Part shown: piece after piece, positions 1 through 8,481 of the stretch
Position numbering within the stretch: the stretch's first letter is position 1
Layout: every line of letters starts with the position of its first letter
Assembly: GCF_000016525.1 (NCBI RefSeq)
Contig: NC_009515.1
Span: forward strand, 1,514,501 to 1,578,500
From: Methanobrevibacter smithii ATCC 35061
Lineage (GTDB): Archaea > Methanobacteriota > Methanobacteria > Methanobacteriales > Methanobacteriaceae
Direction of reading: 5' to 3'
Length of the DNA stretch: 64,000 nt
The notes under the pieces: model-generated
Told to the model about the DNA's origin: nothing
Seen by the model: the letters and a program-made list of their open reading frames with translations, nothing else
The model's database searches: none
Translations under genes and position numbers: made by a program

Positions 1-999
1 ATTCAAAAAACTTTTATGCCTGACCAAAATTGGAATAGTATTCAATCTATTGCAAATGCATGGAAATCAAATCCTAATTTTGATCAAATAATGGCTTTTT
101 TATACCATAATCATGTTTGTCCTGGTGTACAACCTGGATTTTTCATAACTGATTATATTCAACAGAATCATCCGTTAGGTGAAAATGAATCATATAATTA
201 CATTGCATCTAGTACTTATTGTAAAGATGACAGTTTGACTTATCTGTTAGGTGTATCTCCAGGTATGGGAACTTATTTTGTTCAGAAATTACCTGATTCT
301 GATGTAACTTCTACATATGTAGATGGGGCTACTGATGAAGGTGCTTTAGTTATTTGGGATAATAACTTAAATATTGGTCGTGTTGTTATTGTTTCATTTA
401 AATGGCCTACAATAGATACTAGTATGTATGCTACTTCTGAAGCAAAACGTGCTGCTCAAATTCAAGCATTCATTGATTTATATAAGGGAATCAATAATCC
501 AAATGTTTTAGAAAATTTTGTTGTTAAAACCAGTGAGGAAAAATGGATTACTGCTGAGCAATTTAATTTATTAAAGTCAGGATCTGGTGAATTAAACACT
601 ATGGATTATATTAAGAGTCTTGACGGTTCAGTAACTAAAGAAGATTTGTTAAAACAATTAGAAAAGAATAACAATTCAAACACTAATACTAATACTAACA
701 CTAATACTAACTCTAATTCCAACTCTAATGTTAATGAAAACTCTCATTCATCAGCAAGCAGTGCAGGTGTTTCTAATAATCGTAACATGCCACAAAGCAG
801 CAATTCTAATGTTGGTGATTCAAATAATGCATTAGATTCAAGCAGTGCTGATTTAGGTTCTGATGATGGTAAATCTTACGAAGTTTCTAAAAAATCTCCA
901 GCTAAATCCATTAATCCAGATTATATGCCATATGTAGTAATTGTCATATTAATTGTCGGAATATTAGTTGGTGTAGGTTATATGAAACATAGAAAATAG
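1..999 (+). CDS. Membrane-anchored FmdE-like protein, C-terminal part (cut by left edge)
   Basis: The frame is open to base 1, so the ATG at 16 is probably internal. The protein is a near copy of the C-terminal half of the gene at 2007-4826. It holds an FmdE-type domain with an H-x-H-x-C-P-G motif (HNHVCPG) and a second cluster (YCKDDSL...GVSPGMG) matching the C-x-D...G-x-G part of FmdE. A low-complexity Asn/Thr/Ser stalk follows (around 661-740), then a C-terminal membrane helix ending in a basic tail (MKHRK). FmdE-family domains are known from formylmethanofuran dehydrogenase gene clusters. Here the anchor and stalk place the domain outside the cell, so a cytoplasmic methanogenesis role is unlikely. 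The substrate is unknown. The last ~120 nt are almost identical to the paralogue, which suggests recent duplication or gene conversion. Confidence 0.85.
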   Translation: MQKTFMPDQNWNSIQSIANAWKSNPNFDQIMAFLYHNHVCPGVQPGFFITDYIQQNHPLGENESYNYIASSTYCKDDSLTYLLGVSPGMGTYFVQKLPDSDVTSTYVDGATDEGALVIWDNNLNIGRVVIVSFKWPTIDTSMYATSEAKRAAQIQAFIDLYKGINNPNVLENFVVKTSEEKWITAEQFNLLKSGSGELNTMDYIKSLDGSVTKEDLLKQLEKNNNSNTNTNTNTNTNSNSNSNVNENSHSSASSAGVSNNRNMPQSSNSNVGDSNNALDSSSADLGSDDGKSYEVSKKSPAKSINPDYMPYVVIVILIVGILVGVGYMKHRK

Positions 1000-1017
1000 G
1001 AATTTTTGTATTTATGG

Positions 1018-1062
1018 ATTGCATATTAATTTTTTAGTATGCAATTCTTTTAATATTTTTTT
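1018..1062 (+). terminator. Hairpin plus T-run after first FmdE-like gene
   Basis: A perfect 8-bp stem, ATTGCATA (1018-1025) with TATGCAAT (1038-1045), is followed by a T-rich tract. It lies 19 bases after the stop codon and recurs in related form after the paralogous gene at 4841. Confidence 0.6.
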
Positions 1063-1070
1063 TGATTTAA

Positions 1071-1556
1071 ATGAATTTTAAAAATATATTATTGTTAATC
1101 TCAATAATTTCTCTAATATTTGTTTGTGTAGGTGGAGTAGCTGCACATCCTGGACATGGACATGAGTATATTGAAGAGGTTTCTTCATCTTCAGATTCTC
1201 CCCAGTCAGCTCCTTCACATTCAGGTTCATATCAACAGTCACATTCTTCAGGTGGTTCTTCTGCTTCTCACACTTACCAATCTAAAAGTTCTCAGGGAGT
1301 AGCTGAAAAAACACATAGTTCTACTGGCGGGAAATCTGCAGGATCTGGTGTTGATTCACAGAATGATGTGTCTGATTCTGGAGATATGAATGTTGATGAG
1401 GTTAATAATTCAAATACAACAGATAACAGTACTGCAGAGGAGGTAGTTGAAGAAACTAATCCTTTATTCAGCACATCTAATATTTTTATTTACATAGTGG
1501 TTTTTTTAGCAGGTTTGTTCGGTTCAATAATTTTAATGAAGATATTTTCTAAATGA
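1071..1556 (+). CDS. Small exported His/Ser-rich membrane protein
   Basis: A 161-aa protein. It has an N-terminal signal peptide or membrane segment (residues ~5-24, ending near VAA), then a short His/Gly-rich stretch (HPGHGHE) that could bind a metal. A long Ser/Gln/His low-complexity region follows, then an acidic Asn/Asp/Glu-rich linker and a C-terminal membrane helix (~135-158). The layout (signal, stalk, anchor) resembles its two FmdE-like neighbours without a recognisable domain. No good ribosome site precedes the ATG, and the start lies just 9 bases past a terminator-like hairpin. Translation may therefore be leaderless or depend on read-through from the upstream gene. I do not recognise a family. 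A metal-binding accessory to the FmdE-like proteins is conjecture. Confidence 0.65.
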   Translation: MNFKNILLLISIISLIFVCVGGVAAHPGHGHEYIEEVSSSSDSPQSAPSHSGSYQQSHSSGGSSASHTYQSKSSQGVAEKTHSSTGGKSAGSGVDSQNDVSDSGDMNVDEVNNSNTTDNSTAEEVVEETNPLFSTSNIFIYIVVFLAGLFGSIILMKIFSK

Positions 1557-1997
1557 AATGAGATTATAAAATAATTATATTGTTTGGATGTTTGATATTA
1601 TTTAAAATAATTGAATGGATTCTTAAAAATCATTTTTTTATTTCTTTTTTTTCTACATTTGTCAAAACTGATTTTTTTTATTACTTTTTATTGAAATGTA
1701 ATACTTTTAAAATATTTTAACTAAATGGCGTATTAATTAAATTGCCTTTGTTTTAAGTAATTTTTTAAAATATTGCTTTATTGATATCTATTTAAAATTA
1801 ATTTGCTGTTTTTAAATAGTTTAATATTGATATTCAGCTATTTTGTGTAGATTATTTTTAAAATTATTTTTTAGAAAGTAATAATATTTTTAGTTTTTTC
1901 TCAAAATTCGTAATAATTATGTTTATATATGTATTACTTTTTATAATGATATAGTATTCATTTATTATGGATACGTGTTTTATTAATTAAAAGGAGG
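1557..1997. other. AT-rich intergenic region with promoter of the 2007 gene
   Basis: No gene is visible on either strand. The right part has TATA-like elements (TTTATATAT at 1922-1930 and a second TATAAT-like stretch near 1942). It ends in a strong ribosome site, AAGGAGGT, at 1991-1998. Confidence 0.5.
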
Positions 1998-2006
1998 TTG
2001 AATTTA

Positions 2007-4826
2007 ATGGTTGTCAAAGATATTGGGAAGCGATTCGTGTTTATAGTGTTGGCTGTGACATTAATTGCTTTAATGGCCGGTAATGTTTGTGCAGAAGAGG
2101 TTAATAATACAAATGTTGATACCGTAACACCAGTTAAATCAGTCAATGTTGAAGTTAATTATGAGTATACAGGCGATAATGCTAAGGTTATGCCTGATTT
2201 TTATATTTACTCAGGTGAAGATAAAATTGAATATAATAAAGAGCTGATTAACTCAAACAGTTATGTTCTCACATTTAATGATACTTTTTCTAAGGAATAT
2301 AATATAACTGCTATGACTGCAGGTTATGTTTCTCAAAGTCAAATCATTCTTAGTGATTCTATTATTTTTAATTTAAAGGCAAGTGATGCATATAAACTTG
2401 GTTATGATGTAACTGCCGATGCAGATAAGATATTGGATTTTAAAACTGCTGATGATATTCTTGTTATAACATCTGCAGGTGTTCCTAAATATAATAGCAG
2501 GACAAGTGAAGATGCTGTAGAAGCTATTTATAATTATCAGTATAAATATGGGCAGTCTATTCCGTATAATAATGTTTTAATGTTACGTCAGACTGCAGTT
2601 GACAATATTGATTTTGCATTTATTGTTAAAAGAGGAAACGAATTAAAAGCAGTAATTTATGAAAAGGCTTCTAAAACTCCTGTATATGTCGGAACTATTT
2701 CTGAAAACATGACTAGAGTTCAATGGAACAATTACTTCAATTCACTTTCCGGTGAAAATGCATGGGCTTTTGCTAGTTTAACTAACGCATGGGTTGCAGG
2801 TGCATCAAATATTATTCTTCAGGAAGCTGCATTCCACGGACATGTCTGTGAAGGTACTCTTGGAGGATACAGTATTGTACAGGCTTTATTAAAATATTAT
2901 TCTCCTGTCGGGGCTTCTGATTACTATGATATTTTAGGAGTTCCTGGAGGATCTGACGACGATGCAGTTATATACTTTTTAGATGCAACACCTGGTAAAA
3001 TAGGGGATGTTGGAATCAATATGAGATTAAATGGATATATTGGATTTAACACCACTTCTACTGGAGTGTCTGAAAATATGATTGGATTTATCAGATGGGG
3101 TGCTTCAAGCGGAACTTTAATTATTATGGAATATAATAAAAGTAAAATCACTGCCCTTTTTGAAAAAGAAACAGGTATTAATCCGAAAAGCGGAAGTTTG
3201 GAAGAGCTGAAATACAATACCTGGTGGGTTAAAAATATTAAAAATAATCCTGAAAAAATGGCAGATATTATTTATGAATTCGATAACTTAACCAGAGCTC
3301 AGTATTTTGAACTTATTGGTGACGGTAAAACTGTTGAAGCTCGCGGTTTAGATTTGGATTATATTCTTTATTTAAATTTACCTAAAGCTACCCGTAATAG
3401 CGCAAGTGGTTTGGATATTAGCTTGTCTGATAAGCAAATAGAACAAATTGGTGTTGATGCTACAAATTTAGCTATTTCAATTTTTAAAAATCAAAAAGGA
3501 ATTGATATTACTAAAGACATGGTGGATCTTTCTGTATTGACTTCTGCAGGTTATGTTTATTTGGGATCTTCTGATACTGTTTTAGCTAGAAATGGTATTA
3601 ATAAGGTTTTAGGTGCTACTTTAACCAGTGCTACTTTATTGCCAATACATACTCCGGCATACAAACCGTTATGGTTTGCTTATGTTTTGCGTTCACCTGA
3701 TTCTGATATTTTAGATACTGTATTTATCAAATATAATCCTGACGGAACTTTCTTTGTTGGCGAATTTAACGGCAGCAATGTGGCAGATGTTGGTATAAAT
3801 TCAATTAACAATTCTGCAACTGTTAAAGCTTTGTCTTCAAAATTTGCAATTGATGAAAGTTTCTTTGGTGTACAAAGTATTGGAAATGTTTGGATGTCTC
3901 ATCCGGAATTTGATCAATTGCTGTCTTTCCTATTCCACAGTCATGCATGTCCAGGTGTACAGCCAGGTTTCTTTATAACTGATTTTATTCAGGAAAATTT
4001 CCCGTTAGGTGAAAATGAATCTTATAAATATATAGGTTCAAGTATTTACTGTAAAGACGACAGTTTAATTTATTTGTTAGGTATTTCTCCAGGTATGGGT
4101 GATTATTTCCTACAAAAATTACCTGGTAATGAAACTGATTCCACTTATGCAGACGGTGCAAAAGATGAAGGAGTTCTTATTGTTTGGGACAGTAATTTAA
4201 ATATAGGCAGAGCAGTTATTATTACTTATACTTCTGCCAAACTTAAAAAAGTTGCTGTAAATACTCAAGATGCAAACAGACATGTTCAAATTCAGACATA
4301 TCTTGATATTTATGCTAAAAAAGATAATTCGTTGGTTATTTCTAAACCTACAGTTGAATCTAACGAAGAAAAATGGATTACTTATGAACAGTATTTGGAA
4401 TTGACTTCAGGTTCTAAAGACCTTAATGCATTATCTTATCTTAAGGGCCTTCCTAGTGTATCTAAAGAAGATTTATTAAACTCAATGAAAAACAACTCAG
4501 AAAGTAACTCTAATTCTAACACTAACACCAATTCCAATTCAGATTCAAATGCTAATGAAAATTCTCATTCATCAGCTAATGTGAATAATGTTGGTGTTTC
4601 CAGCAATTATAATAATATGCCGCAAAGCAGCAGTTATGATGTAGGCAACTCAAATGATGTGTTAGGATCAGATTCTGAAGTTTCTGAAGATGAGGGTAAA
4701 TCTTACGAAGTTTCTAAAAAATCCCCAGCTAAATCCATTAATCCGGATTATATGCCCTATGTAGTAATTGTCATATTAATTGTCGGAATATTAGTTGGTG
4801 CAGGTTATATGAAACACAGAAAATAG
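2007..4826 (+). CDS. Exported, membrane-anchored protein with two FmdE-like domains
   Basis: A 939-aa protein. The ATG at 2007 is chosen because AAGGAGGT (1991-1998) sits 8 bases upstream; the TTG at 1998 overlaps that site. A signal peptide covers residues ~1-30 (ending at NVCAEE). A first FmdE-like domain has HGHVCEG near residue 276 and a SDDDAVIYFLDATPGKIG segment, but it lacks the second Cys. A second domain near residue 643 has HSHACPG and YCKDDSLIYLLGISPGMG, so both metal-ligand clusters are kept. A Ser/Asn stalk and a C-terminal helix with MKHRK tail follow. Each domain is preceded by a segment like HypE-era cell-surface linkers of unknown fold. The arrangement suggests an extracellular metal- or pterin-binding protein. 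Strong paralogue of the gene at the left edge; the substrate is unknown. Confidence 0.85.
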   Translation: MVVKDIGKRFVFIVLAVTLIALMAGNVCAEEVNNTNVDTVTPVKSVNVEVNYEYTGDNAKVMPDFYIYSGEDKIEYNKELINSNSYVLTFNDTFSKEYNITAMTAGYVSQSQIILSDSIIFNLKASDAYKLGYDVTADADKILDFKTADDILVITSAGVPKYNSRTSEDAVEAIYNYQYKYGQSIPYNNVLMLRQTAVDNIDFAFIVKRGNELKAVIYEKASKTPVYVGTISENMTRVQWNNYFNSLSGENAWAFASLTNAWVAGASNIILQEAAFHGHVCEGTLGGYSIVQALLKYYSPVGASDYYDILGVPGGSDDDAVIYFLDATPGKIGDVGINMRLNGYIGFNTTSTGVSENMIGFIRWGASSGTLIIMEYNKSKITALFEKETGINPKSGSLEELKYNTWWVKNIKNNPEKMADIIYEFDNLTRAQYFELIGDGKTVEARGLDLDYILYLNLPKATRNSASGLDISLSDKQIEQIGVDATNLAISIFKNQKGIDITKDMVDLSVLTSAGYVYLGSSDTVLARNGINKVLGATLTSATLLPIHTPAYKPLWFAYVLRSPDSDILDTVFIKYNPDGTFFVGEFNGSNVADVGINSINNSATVKALSSKFAIDESFFGVQSIGNVWMSHPEFDQLLSFLFHSHACPGVQPGFFITDFIQENFPLGENESYKYIGSSIYCKDDSLIYLLGISPGMGDYFLQKLPGNETDSTYADGAKDEGVLIVWDSNLNIGRAVIITYTSAKLKKVAVNTQDANRHVQIQTYLDIYAKKDNSLVISKPTVESNEEKWITYEQYLELTSGSKDLNALSYLKGLPSVSKEDLLNSMKNNSESNSNSNTNTNSNSDSNANENSHSSANVNNVGVSSNYNNMPQSSSYDVGNSNDVLGSDSEVSEDEGKSYEVSKKSPAKSINPDYMPYVVIVILIVGILVGAGYMKHRK

Positions 4827-4840
4827 GAATTTTTGTATTT

Positions 4841-4890
4841 AAGAATTGTATATTAATTTTTTAGTATGCAATTCTTTTAATATTCTTTTT
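4841..4890 (+). terminator. Hairpin plus T-run after second FmdE-like gene
   Basis: AAGAATTG (4841-4848) pairs with CAATTCTT (4869-4876), followed by a T-rich tract. It is closely related in sequence to the terminator at 1018-1062, so the duplicated unit includes the 3' flank. Confidence 0.6.
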
Positions 4891-5038
4891 TTTACAAATT
4901 TGTCATTTAAACAGACATGGTTCAATATTTTAACTGGCATAATATTTCAAAAATATATTTGTAATATAACAACTATAATTAAATAGTTGATATTACAGAC
5001 AATATAACTATAACTTTAATTATTTTTTAGGAGATAAA

Positions 5039-6058
5039 ATGTCAGAAGATAAAATTAGTATGAATCATGGTGCTGGTGGAGAAGTAATGGCTAATTTAAT
5101 CTCCAGTGCTGTTTTGGATAATATCACTAAAAAAAGTGTTAATGGTGGTATTAGCTTAGACGCTTTAGATGATGGTGCAACTATTCCAATAGGTGACTAT
5201 GAGATTGTTGTAACTACTGATGGCCATACTATCGACCCGTTATTCTTCCCTGGTGGAGATATTGGTAGGATTTCCGCAGCAGGAACTATTAATGATGTTT
5301 CTGTTATGGGTGCTAAACCGCTAGCTATTTCTAATGCGATTATTATGCAAGAGGGTTTCCCTATTGCTGATTTGGACAGGATAATGAAATCCTTAAATGA
5401 AACTTGTGAAGAAGTTGATGTTGCTGTTATTACTGGTGATACCAAGGTAATGGAGCAGGGTAAGATTGACGGTATTGTAATGGTAACAACTGGTATTGGA
5501 ATAGCTAAAAAAGGAGAAATTATTCGCGATTCTACTTTGGAAGTTGGTGATAAAATAATTGTCACAGGTTCTTTAGGTGATCATGGAATGAGTCTCATGT
5601 CTTTTAGGGAAGGTTTCGGTTTTGAAACTGATTTGAAATCTGATACTGCTCCGATGTGGAATGTTGTTAAAAAAGCACTTGATGTAGGGGGAGTTACTGC
5701 TATGAAAGACCCTACTCGTGGTGGTTTTGCAAATGCAATTAATGAAATGGCTTCAAAATCTGGAAAAGGTGTTTTACTTCATCAGGAAGCAATTCCAATT
5801 AAAAAAGAAGTTCATGCAGTTTCTGAAATGTTAGGTATTGATCCCTTTGAAGTGGCTAACGAAGGAAAAGTCGTTATGGGTGTTAAAGCTGATAAGGCTG
5901 AAGAAGTTCTTGAAGCAATTAAAACTGAAGAATATGGAAAAGATGCAGCTATTATTGGTGAAGTTATTGAAGGAGATTATGTTGTTGTTGAAACTCCAAT
6001 TGGTGGGGAAAGAATACTTGAAGCTCCAATAGCTGATCCTGTTCCAAGAGTATGTTAA
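5039..6058 (+). CDS. hypE: [NiFe]-hydrogenase maturation protein HypE
   Basis: A 339-aa protein of the usual HypE length. HypE takes a carbamoyl group from HypF onto its C-terminal Cys and dehydrates it with ATP to a thiocyanate, the source of the CN ligands of the NiFe site. Visible are the N-terminal GAGGEVM and DDGA motifs, the AIR-synthase-like ATP-binding core (GGDIGRISAAGTINDVSVMG; PTRGGFANAINEMA) and the diagnostic C-terminus PRVC. The ATG at 5039 has AGGAGAT at 5029-5035. It is followed after 12 bases by the RDD gene, which has its own AGGTGAT site, so the two are probably co-transcribed. It would serve the F420-reducing, Mvh, Ech or Eha/Ehb hydrogenases expected in a hydrogenotrophic methanogen. 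Confidence 0.97.
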   Translation: MSEDKISMNHGAGGEVMANLISSAVLDNITKKSVNGGISLDALDDGATIPIGDYEIVVTTDGHTIDPLFFPGGDIGRISAAGTINDVSVMGAKPLAISNAIIMQEGFPIADLDRIMKSLNETCEEVDVAVITGDTKVMEQGKIDGIVMVTTGIGIAKKGEIIRDSTLEVGDKIIVTGSLGDHGMSLMSFREGFGFETDLKSDTAPMWNVVKKALDVGGVTAMKDPTRGGFANAINEMASKSGKGVLLHQEAIPIKKEVHAVSEMLGIDPFEVANEGKVVMGVKADKAEEVLEAIKTEEYGKDAAIIGEVIEGDYVVVETPIGGERILEAPIADPVPRVC

Positions 6059-6070
6059 TTAGGTGATATT

Positions 6071-6475
6071 ATGGCAAGTTTATTTACAAAAAGGATTGCA
6101 GCATATCTTGCTGATTTTTTTGTAGTTTCAGCATTTATGTGGATTGTATCTTTTGTATTGTACCTTCTGGCAAATCCTTACAGTATGAATTCGCTTTATT
6201 CATATTTCCCGTATGTAGTGCCTGTTTTGATAATGGTTTATTTTGTTGTATGTGAAAAGTATAAGGGGGCTACTGTCGGTAAGGCTTTATTATATTTGCA
6301 GGTCAGGTCAAACAACGGAGAATATGTTTCATGGCAGCAGGCTATTGTCCGTAATTTAACTAAAATATATTGGTTCCCAATAATATTTGATTGGGCAATT
6401 GGTAAAATATTAGGTAAAAATGATAGAATTTTAAATTCAATTACTAAAACAAGGGTTTTTGATGAATTAAGATAA
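6071..6475 (+). CDS. RDD-family membrane protein
   Basis: A 134-aa integral membrane protein with about three membrane segments (~12-32, ~43-60, ~100-115). It shows the RDD pattern: R-I-A-A-Y-L-A-D near the N-terminus and GATVGKALLYLQVRS with the following loop. AGGTGAT stands directly before the ATG. It lies 12 bases after hypE and is probably transcribed with it. RDD proteins are mostly of unknown function, some linked to ion transport. There is no obvious link to hydrogenase maturation. Confidence 0.85.
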   Translation: MASLFTKRIAAYLADFFVVSAFMWIVSFVLYLLANPYSMNSLYSYFPYVVPVLIMVYFVVCEKYKGATVGKALLYLQVRSNNGEYVSWQQAIVRNLTKIYWFPIIFDWAIGKILGKNDRILNSITKTRVFDELR

Positions 6476-6508
6476 AACTCTTTTACTTTTCTTTTTTTGG
6501 TGTTTTTT

Positions 6509-7150
6509 ATGATTAATCGGGTGCAGGTTTTATGGTATTTAAATAAAGATGATCTGGAAAATTATTGCTTGGACTTCAAACCTTATAAATCCCACAAGCT
6601 TGAAGGATATGAAATTTGTGATGTGGATGAAGACCTGATTTTTGATTTATGTGATAGGGATCCTGACAGATTGCAGCCTGTTGATTATTTTAAAAACAGA
6701 ACAGAAGTTGAGAATTATCTGACTGATTATATTACAAATGAGGAATATGAATTGGCTGCGGATTCTGTTGAACTTAAGGATAAAATTAATAAAGCTATTG
6801 AAACTGTTGAGTTTTCAGATGAAGGCTATTATATCAGTGTCGGCTCCGGTGATGTAGGAGGCAGTGAAAATAAGATTGTTCATTGGTATGAAGCTCTTAA
6901 AAAAGAGTATAACAGTTCTTCAAAGGATAATATGTGGGTTTTAATGGTTACTGGTTATGACCCTTATGATTTAAAACCGAGCGGTAAAGTTTTAACCTAT
7001 GTACTGGCTGATATTTTAAATTTACATGAATCTTATTTTGATGATATTATTCCTGATAAAGGTCTTTTGGAAATTTCCGAGTGGAATGATATTTTAGATG
7101 AAGTTTACAAGAAAAATAAATTGTATTTGGGCCTTTACAGGGCAGTTTAA
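6509..7150 (+). CDS. Uncharacterised acidic soluble protein
   Basis: A 213-aa protein without signal peptide or membrane helix, rich in Asp, Glu and Tyr. The ATG at 6509 is preferred because GGTG at 6499-6502 can serve as ribosome site; in-frame TTG 6497 and GTG 6500 overlap it. I do not recognise a domain. The middle has a glycine-rich ISVGSGDVGGSENK stretch, and the rest looks alpha/beta. It stands alone between the hypE unit and a convergent nuclease gene whose stop is 20 bases away. Regular codon use and length support a real gene. Confidence 0.7.
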   Translation: MINRVQVLWYLNKDDLENYCLDFKPYKSHKLEGYEICDVDEDLIFDLCDRDPDRLQPVDYFKNRTEVENYLTDYITNEEYELAADSVELKDKINKAIETVEFSDEGYYISVGSGDVGGSENKIVHWYEALKKEYNSSSKDNMWVLMVTGYDPYDLKPSGKVLTYVLADILNLHESYFDDIIPDKGLLEISEWNDILDEVYKKNKLYLGLYRAV

Positions 7151-7169
7151 AAAAATAAAAAGTGAGAAA

Positions 7170-7655
7170 TTATACAGTGCCTTTAGCGAACTCGCTTGGA
7201 GGTATGTACATAATTTCTGCAAGGTTTTCATTTAATAATTCTCTGTTTATATCCAAATTTTCAGTATAAACAATAGCTAATGTTCTGTTGTATTTGTCGT
7301 AGTGTTTTTTATCATCAATGTCTAAGTAAACTGTTTTTCCAAGGCATTTTTCTTTAACATAGTCTTTTGCTTCGTGGTATCCTGGTTCTCCTCTTTCAGG
7401 AGTGTTTACCTGTACAAATCTGATTTTTCCAATACCTTCTACCCAGATTGTATCTCCGTCTACGACTTTGTAACATTTCCCGCTAGCTTCATAGTGTACG
7501 CTTCGTACTTCATGAGTTTTAGAATCCTCAATATTAAGTGTTCCTTGTGAAGGTGCAGCTGCCACTTCATTATCCATGAAATTCACAGCAGTTGAAACTG
7601 CAAGTACTCCAACAAATAATATTAGCAATATTAATGAGATGTTTCTAGATTTCAT
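7170..7655 (-). CDS. Secreted staphylococcal-nuclease-like (thermonuclease) protein
   Basis: A 161-aa protein with an N-terminal hydrophobic signal or anchor (residues ~7-25), then one SNase fold. Visible SNase marks are VVDGDT, the I-R-F-V-Q-V-N-T-P-E-R-G block carrying the first catalytic Arg and Glu, EAKDYVKEKCLGK, and DKYNRTLA carrying the second catalytic Arg. The family cleaves single- and double-stranded nucleic acids using Ca2+. The signal suggests action outside the membrane, for example on environmental DNA. It is convergent with the unknown gene ending at 7150 and lies 41 bases downstream of the Cas4-like gene on the same strand. Confidence 0.88.
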   Translation of the reverse strand: MKSRNISLILLILFVGVLAVSTAVNFMDNEVAAAPSQGTLNIEDSKTHEVRSVHYEASGKCYKVVDGDTIWVEGIGKIRFVQVNTPERGEPGYHEAKDYVKEKCLGKTVYLDIDDKKHYDKYNRTLAIVYTENLDINRELLNENLAEIMYIPPSEFAKGTV

Positions 7656-7696
7656 TGTTTTTTATATGGTATTTTAACTTAAATAAATGTTGTGTT

Positions 7697-8380
7697 TTAA
7701 TCGTGTATACAGTAGCTTTGGAATCTGCAGCTTTTGCATTTGTTGGGATTTTTTGTTTTTATAAATGGTTTTTCTCCTTTGAACAATCCGTCCATTCTGT
7801 CAATCAGGAATTTAATTGATTTTTGAGCATCTTCGTCAAATTCTTCACTCCAGAATATGTTGTCAGTTCCTCTTTGTCTTAGGGCACCTACAATTTTTCT
7901 TTTGTCATTAATCATATTTTTAAATGCAAGACAATATGCTCTGACCTGGTTTATTGTTGAGCCGTATGCTTGGTTTCCGGGTTTGTCATCAATTATTACA
8001 AATTCATCAGGAGTCATCCATATTTCATCTATAAATCCTCTGATTCCATATTCCGGCGAAATTACAAACATTTCTCTGGTTACTGTTTTTTCAGTTTTTG
8101 AAAATTCAAGTACTTCGTCAAAGGTTGCAGGTGTTGCACTTTCCTGAAACTTCTCTTCCAGCTGGTTGTGCACTTTGGTTCCTGTAGTCATGGCCGGGGT
8201 TTCTCCTACTTTTACTCCCTGGAAGTACTGCAGATATAGCTGATACTCACAATATCCCTGTTGATTTAACCAGCTAATGGGGAAATTGTTTTTACCTTCT
8301 ATAATTTGGACACCTTTAATATTTGGATGGTATTTAATGTCCAGATTTTTGTTTAAATCAGTGATAATTTTGTTTTCCAT
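7697..8380 (-). CDS. Cas4-like PD-(D/E)XK nuclease with Fe-S cysteines, not near a CRISPR
   Basis: A 227-aa RecB/Cas4-family protein. It has an early Cys (GYCEYQLYLQY, ~42), the nuclease core with GFIDEIWMTPDEFVIIDDKPG (catalytic Asp and Asp/Lys, ~115-135) and a C-terminal CKSCRFQSYC triad (~216-225). Those four Cys are placed as the [4Fe-4S] ligands of Cas4. Cas4 trims protospacers with Cas1-Cas2, but no cas gene or repeat array is in the window, so this is one of the stand-alone Cas4-like nucleases, perhaps in DNA repair. It is transcribed away from the SPASM gene at 8482; the 101 bases between hold both promoters. Confidence 0.85.
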   Translation of the reverse strand: MENKIITDLNKNLDIKYHPNIKGVQIIEGKNNFPISWLNQQGYCEYQLYLQYFQGVKVGETPAMTTGTKVHNQLEEKFQESATPATFDEVLEFSKTEKTVTREMFVISPEYGIRGFIDEIWMTPDEFVIIDDKPGNQAYGSTINQVRAYCLAFKNMINDKRKIVGALRQRGTDNIFWSEEFDEDAQKSIKFLIDRMDGLFKGEKPFIKTKNPNKCKSCRFQSYCIHD

Positions 8381-8481
8381 ATGCAGTATTTTGTTGTTTT
8401 TAAAATATAATTCTTTAGTTAAATTTAAATATTATTATAACTTAATTTTATCTTGATTAATGAAATTTACATTTTGGAGAG

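Noticed and set aside
661-740. CRISPR-like or tandem-repeat array in the AACACTAAT-type stretch
   Set aside because: It is the codon pattern of the Asn/Thr/Ser stalk of the FmdE-like protein, in frame, with no spacers.
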